Assembly: GCA_036388675.1 (NCBI GenBank)
Contig: DASVRI010000040.1
Coordinates: forward strand, 117,032-181,031
DNA: 64,000 bases
From: DASVUS01 sp036388675
GTDB taxonomy: Bacteria; Armatimonadota; Abditibacteriia; Abditibacteriales; Abditibacteriaceae
Direction: 5' to 3'
The notes under the pieces are model-generated. The model did no database searches. It worked only from the letters and a program-made list of their open reading frames with translations, and was not told where the DNA came from. A program made the position numbers and the translations under genes. Of the stretch, positions 61,562-64,000 are shown piece by piece. The stretch's first letter is position 1. The number at the start of each line of letters is the position of its first letter.

Positions 61562-62449
61562 ATGAAAAAGTTCGTTCTCACGCTGGCTATGCTCTGCATG
61601 TGTTCGCCGGTTTGGGCCGGTTCTTCAGCGGTGTGGTGGCCGGGCTGGAACGTTTCTTCCAGCGAAGAACTTTATGACGAAGTCGGACACAAATACTCCA
61701 GTTATCCGCTGCCGCTGATGTTCGACAACGACCCGAAAACGGCCTGGGTGTACAGCGCCAAAAGCAAAGACTGGGACAAGGAGCAGTTTCGCAGTCGCTA
61801 CGGCATCGATCTCAAACCAGAGCGGCCAATCACCATCGACTCGCTGCGCATCATGAACGGCCAGAACGCGAGCCGCGCCCGCTTCCTACGCAACAACCGA
61901 GTACTCAGAATTCGTGTCACGATGAACGAAGGGCGCAACAAAGTGGTGCGTACATTTAATCTTCCCGACCGTATGGGCTGGCACACGTGCGCGCTGCCAC
62001 GTCGCGCTGTGAAACGTTTGAAGCTCGAATTCATCGGCATTCGCCAGGCGCGCGACAATGACCTTTGCGTCTCTGAACTGGCGCTGTTTAACGGCAGTCG
62101 CAAAATCAATTTAGGAATGCCCCGCGCTGTAATGTTTAATGATGGTTTGGAAGGTTGCGGAGCCAATTATCTAATTACGAGAGCGGGAAAAGTTCTGGAT
62201 GGAATTGCTACAGATGTAGGCTATACGGACGAGTGGAGCCCGAACGGCCGTTATGTAGCAGGCACCTCAGGCGGAGGTGGTGATGATGCCAAAGCACACG
62301 TATGGGTTGCGGATGTTTGGAAAGCAGAAATCGTCAGGAGATTTCATATCGTTGATGGCGATCCTCATTGGCTAAACAACAGGCAAATGCAGCTTATTAC
62401 TTACGATAAGCATGACAAGCGTCATACACGACTTGTTAACATCAGCTAA
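61562..62449 (+). CDS. Secreted discoidin-like (F5/8 type C) protein
   Basis: The 295-residue product has a signal peptide (KKFVLTLAMLCMCSPVWA) and a discoidin-like domain (MFDNDPKTAWVYSAKSK, TIDSLRIMNGQNAS, LELEFIG-like KRLKLEFIGIR), a fold that often binds carbohydrates or NAD-linked targets. The last 110 residues (GLEGCGANYLITRAGKV, WSPNGRYVAGTS) resemble a beta-propeller blade. DNA for this C-terminal part (from about 62110) is more A+T-rich than for the first part. An octamer lies at 61899. Confidence 0.65.
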   Translation: MKKFVLTLAMLCMCSPVWAGSSAVWWPGWNVSSSEELYDEVGHKYSSYPLPLMFDNDPKTAWVYSAKSKDWDKEQFRSRYGIDLKPERPITIDSLRIMNGQNASRARFLRNNRVLRIRVTMNEGRNKVVRTFNLPDRMGWHTCALPRRAVKRLKLEFIGIRQARDNDLCVSELALFNGSRKINLGMPRAVMFNDGLEGCGANYLITRAGKVLDGIATDVGYTDEWSPNGRYVAGTSGGGGDDAKAHVWVADVWKAEIVRRFHIVDGDPHWLNNRQMQLITYDKHDKRHTRLVNIS

Positions 62450-62466
62450 TGAAAGTCGGCGTCGCA

Positions 62467-63414
62467 TCACGCATACACGACGCTTTCCCAATCTTCGACT
62501 TCGGGTTCGGGCGAGTTCATGGCGAACTCAACGGCTTCATCAACTTCACGCATGACTTCGGTATCGAGTGCGCTGTAATCGTCGTCGGGGATGCCGATGG
62601 CGAGGCGCAGTTTTTCGATGCAGTCGCGTGTGCGCCAATCGTTTTCTTCTTCGCGTGTGCGATATTCGCGTTTGTCGCTTTTGCTGTGTCCGTAGTAGCG
62701 ATAAGTTTGCATTTCGAGCAGTGTCGGGCCTGCGCCGTGACGCGCGCGATCAGCATATTGCTGTACGGCTTCGCGCACCGCGAAGAAATCGGTGCCGTCC
62801 ACCACTTCGCCGGGAATGCCGTAGCCTGCCGCGCGCGCCGCAATCGTAGGGCCGGACGAGGCTTCATCCAGGCGAGTACTCATCGCATAAAGGTTGTTCT
62901 CGCAGATAAAAAGAATCGGCAGTTTCCACACTGCGGCCATGTTGATGCTCTCGTGAAACGTGCCCTGATTGGCGCCGCCTTCACCGAAGAAGCTCGCAAC
63001 GCAGCCATCGCTGCCGCGCATCTGCACAGCGAGCGCGGCGCCGGTTGCAATCGGTAAGCCGCCTGCGGTAATGCCGTTGCTACCCAGAAAACCGCACGAG
63101 TAATCGGCTACGTGCTGGCTGCCGCCGCGCCCTTTCGATGGTCCGGTCACTTTGCCGAACAGTTCGGCCATCAGCGCCTTCGCGTCGCCGCCTTTAGCCA
63201 GAAAGTGCCCATGCCCGCGATGTGTGGAAGTGATGTAATCATCGCGACGCAGCACGGCGCACACGCCGACCGCAACGGCTTCCTGCCCGGCGTATAAGTG
63301 TGACGTGCCTTTGATAACGCCCGACGCAAAAAGCTCATCGAGCCGCTCTTCAAAGCGCCGGATAAACAACATCATGCGTAGTTGCGGCAACAGTTCGTGC
63401 TGGTGAGTACTCAT
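62467..63414 (-). CDS. pdhA: Pyruvate dehydrogenase E1 component, alpha subunit
   Basis: The 315-residue protein binds thiamine diphosphate: FFGEGGANQGTFHESINMA holds the Gly-x-Gly and Asn residues for the cofactor, and RGHGHFLAKGGD, GGLPIATGAAL and YRYYGHSKSDK are typical of PdhA. It decarboxylates pyruvate or a branched 2-oxo acid with a beta subunit, which is not in the window; AcoA is also possible. ATG 63414 overlaps the octamer (63405-63412) at codons 1-4. Confidence 0.88.
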   Translation of the reverse strand: MSTHQHELLPQLRMMLFIRRFEERLDELFASGVIKGTSHLYAGQEAVAVGVCAVLRRDDYITSTHRGHGHFLAKGGDAKALMAELFGKVTGPSKGRGGSQHVADYSCGFLGSNGITAGGLPIATGAALAVQMRGSDGCVASFFGEGGANQGTFHESINMAAVWKLPILFICENNLYAMSTRLDEASSGPTIAARAAGYGIPGEVVDGTDFFAVREAVQQYADRARHGAGPTLLEMQTYRYYGHSKSDKREYRTREEENDWRTRDCIEKLRLAIGIPDDDYSALDTEVMREVDEAVEFAMNSPEPEVEDWESVVYA

Positions 63415-63484
63415 GTGTGGTTTAGAGTATAGAAATGTTGTGACGTTGCAGTGAGAACAGTACCCAGTACTGCAAACGTAAAGA

Positions 63485-63527
63485 AAAGGCTGTATGTGAT
63501 TTGAAGATCGAATCGCATACAGCCTTT
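63485..63527 (-). terminator. Hairpin on the minus strand upstream of pdhA
   Basis: AAAGGCTGTATG and GATT pair with AATC and CATACAGCCTTT around a 9-nt loop, one mismatch. On the minus strand it is followed by TTTCTTTACG, a T-rich end. It would end a minus-strand transcript coming from the right, where an IS630 fragment now lies, so its gene may have been displaced. Confidence 0.6.
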
Positions 63528-63543
63528 CTGAAGTGCTTGTGCC

Positions 63544-64000
63544 TAGTGCTCTGACCAGGTAGTAAGTCAAGAGAAGGTATGTTTGACTGGAGGTATGCCA
63601 GCTAAACAACACATCATCAAACTCACTCCGCAAGAATGAGCAGAGTTGGAAAAAGTCTCACAGCCGAACCGGCGCAGTGTGCGCGAGAAGACACGAGCGC
63701 GTTTGCTGTTGGGCAGTGACACGGGTGTGCCACGCGAAGAAGGCGGTTCGCAAAGAGATCTGCAACTGGCGGCACACTACAGGGTCAATCCACTTACCGT
63801 AGCTAAGGTGCGCCGCCGGGCCCATGAACGCGGTATTTTGGCTTCGTTGGTGCGGGGTCAGCAGCAACAGCGAAAAGCGCGCAAACTCGATGGCGAGCAA
63901 GAGGCACAGTTAGTGGCGGTGGTTTGTTCGACACCACCCGACGGGGCGGCGCGTTGGAGTTTACGGCTGATCCGAGACCGCCTGCTCGAACTAGAGGTGG
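63544..64000 (+). mobile_element. IS630-family element, broken and incomplete
   Basis: From ATG 63595 the frame reads MPAKQHIIKLTPQE and then TGA at 63637, and continues after it with a transposase N-terminus: RRSVREKTRARLLLGSD, LAAHYRVNPLTVAKVRRR, RKLDGEQEAQLVAVV, and GAARWSLRLIRDRLLELE at the edge. This is a winged-helix start of an IS630-type transposase. The internal stop shows it is inactive unless suppressed. The rest, including the DDE catalytic part, is beyond the window. The left end is near 63544; target TA and inverted repeat cannot be confirmed. Confidence 0.75.

Larger units (their letters stand above)
368..63412. repeat. Highly iterated palindrome GAGTACTC (72 exact copies)
   Basis: Exact copies start at 368, 842, 1474, 1861, 2478, 3274, 3684, 4213, 5475, 5872, 6334, 6619, 7599, 7930, 8927, 9264, 10064, 11960, 12354, 13358, 13554, 14324, 15372, 15734, 17341, 18695, 19113, 19761, 21373, 22416, 23550, 24200, 24685, 25733, 27649, 28538, 28559, 30649, 32339, 33179, 34925, 36318, 37261, 38351, 38890, 40278, 41049, 41206, 41454, 41916, 42544, 43752, 44997, 45295, 45878, 46959, 48272, 49330, 50601, 51769, 52800, 53103, 54344, 56159, 57329, 57969, 58462, 59647, 60505, 61899, 62874, 63405. 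All were read by eye. About one is expected by chance. Forty-one are CGAGTACTCG. Within genes it is read as Glu-Tyr-Ser, Ser-Thr, or Val-Leu, in all three frames and both orientations. Confidence 0.95.

Noticed and set aside
368..63412. GAGTACTC as a transcription-factor operator
   Set aside because: Copies lie mostly inside coding regions of unrelated genes, in all frames and at even spacing, which does not fit a regulon. A global DNA-level role is more likely.
368..63412. GAGTACTC as a DNA-uptake sequence
   Set aside because: The density is in the range known for uptake sequences of Pasteurellaceae and Neisseria, but those are non-palindromic and no competence genes are seen here; kept only as a lesser alternative.

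Overview
The window (about 57-60% G+C by eye) reads as chromosomal DNA of a free-living, secondary-metabolism-capable Gram-negative-type bacterium from a poorly sampled lineage. My best guess is Armatimonadota/Abditibacteriota or a neighbour. This rests on the mix of a type II fatty-acid operon, a Mpa/ARC-type proteasomal ATPase outside Actinobacteria, LemA-DUF3137, DUF3160 and DUF4038 proteins, and dispersed palindromic repeats. The assignment is an inference and was not tested.

Layout. 1-6.6 kb: fatty-acid/phospholipid operon plsX(end)-fabH-methyltransferase-fabD-SMR exporter-fabG-acpP-fabF-rnc. 6.6-12.1 kb: hypothetical, Nudix, a frameshifted DUF4038 glycosidase and two secreted unknowns. 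12.2-16.7 kb (minus): alr-rnd-femAB-like, with a second partial copy of the alr 3' end flanking a broken nucleotidyltransferase toxin/antitoxin-like pair. 16.9-19.7 kb (minus): DapA-like, cupin and Gfo/Idh/MocA sugar-catabolism genes. 19.8-26.8 kb: lipid kinase, PAP2, MFS, MobA-like, CapA, LemA and DUF3137. 26.8-36 kb: defence island made of a DprA-like protein, a large Eco57I-like DNA methylase, an AbiEii-like toxin gene and a PLD-SNF2 helicase, followed by an orphan antitoxin-like gene. 36-40.3 kb: DUF3160, a repeat-tailed protein and UDP-glucose dehydrogenase. 40.3-50.4 kb (minus): FAD reductase-methyltransferase-ketosynthase operon, TPR protein, ABC permease and binding protein, thioesterase, valS. 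50.8-54.3 kb: sigma factor, unknown, GH26 and Flp pilin. 54.4-61.5 kb (minus): ARC ATPase, CHAD, Nudix, DUF1015, and a phosphoglycerate mutase with an unusual helical tail. 61.5-64 kb: discoidin-like secreted protein, pyruvate dehydrogenase E1 alpha, and a broken IS630 transposase running off the end.

The dominant signal not explained by genes is the palindromic octamer GAGTACTC. I count 72 exact copies in 64 kb (about one per 0.9 kb, roughly one expected by chance). They occur in all three reading frames, in intergenic DNA, next to start codons and at the apex of a perfect 52-bp terminator palindrome. Nearly all are flanked as YGAGTACTCR, and 41 are the decamer CGAGTACTCG. It behaves like a cyanobacterial HIP1-type highly iterated palindrome but with an unrelated sequence. 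Second is a REPIN-like pair of inverted GTAGGGGCGGGG repeats inserted in frame in two adjacent genes of the defence operon.

No rRNA, tRNA or CRISPR array was seen.
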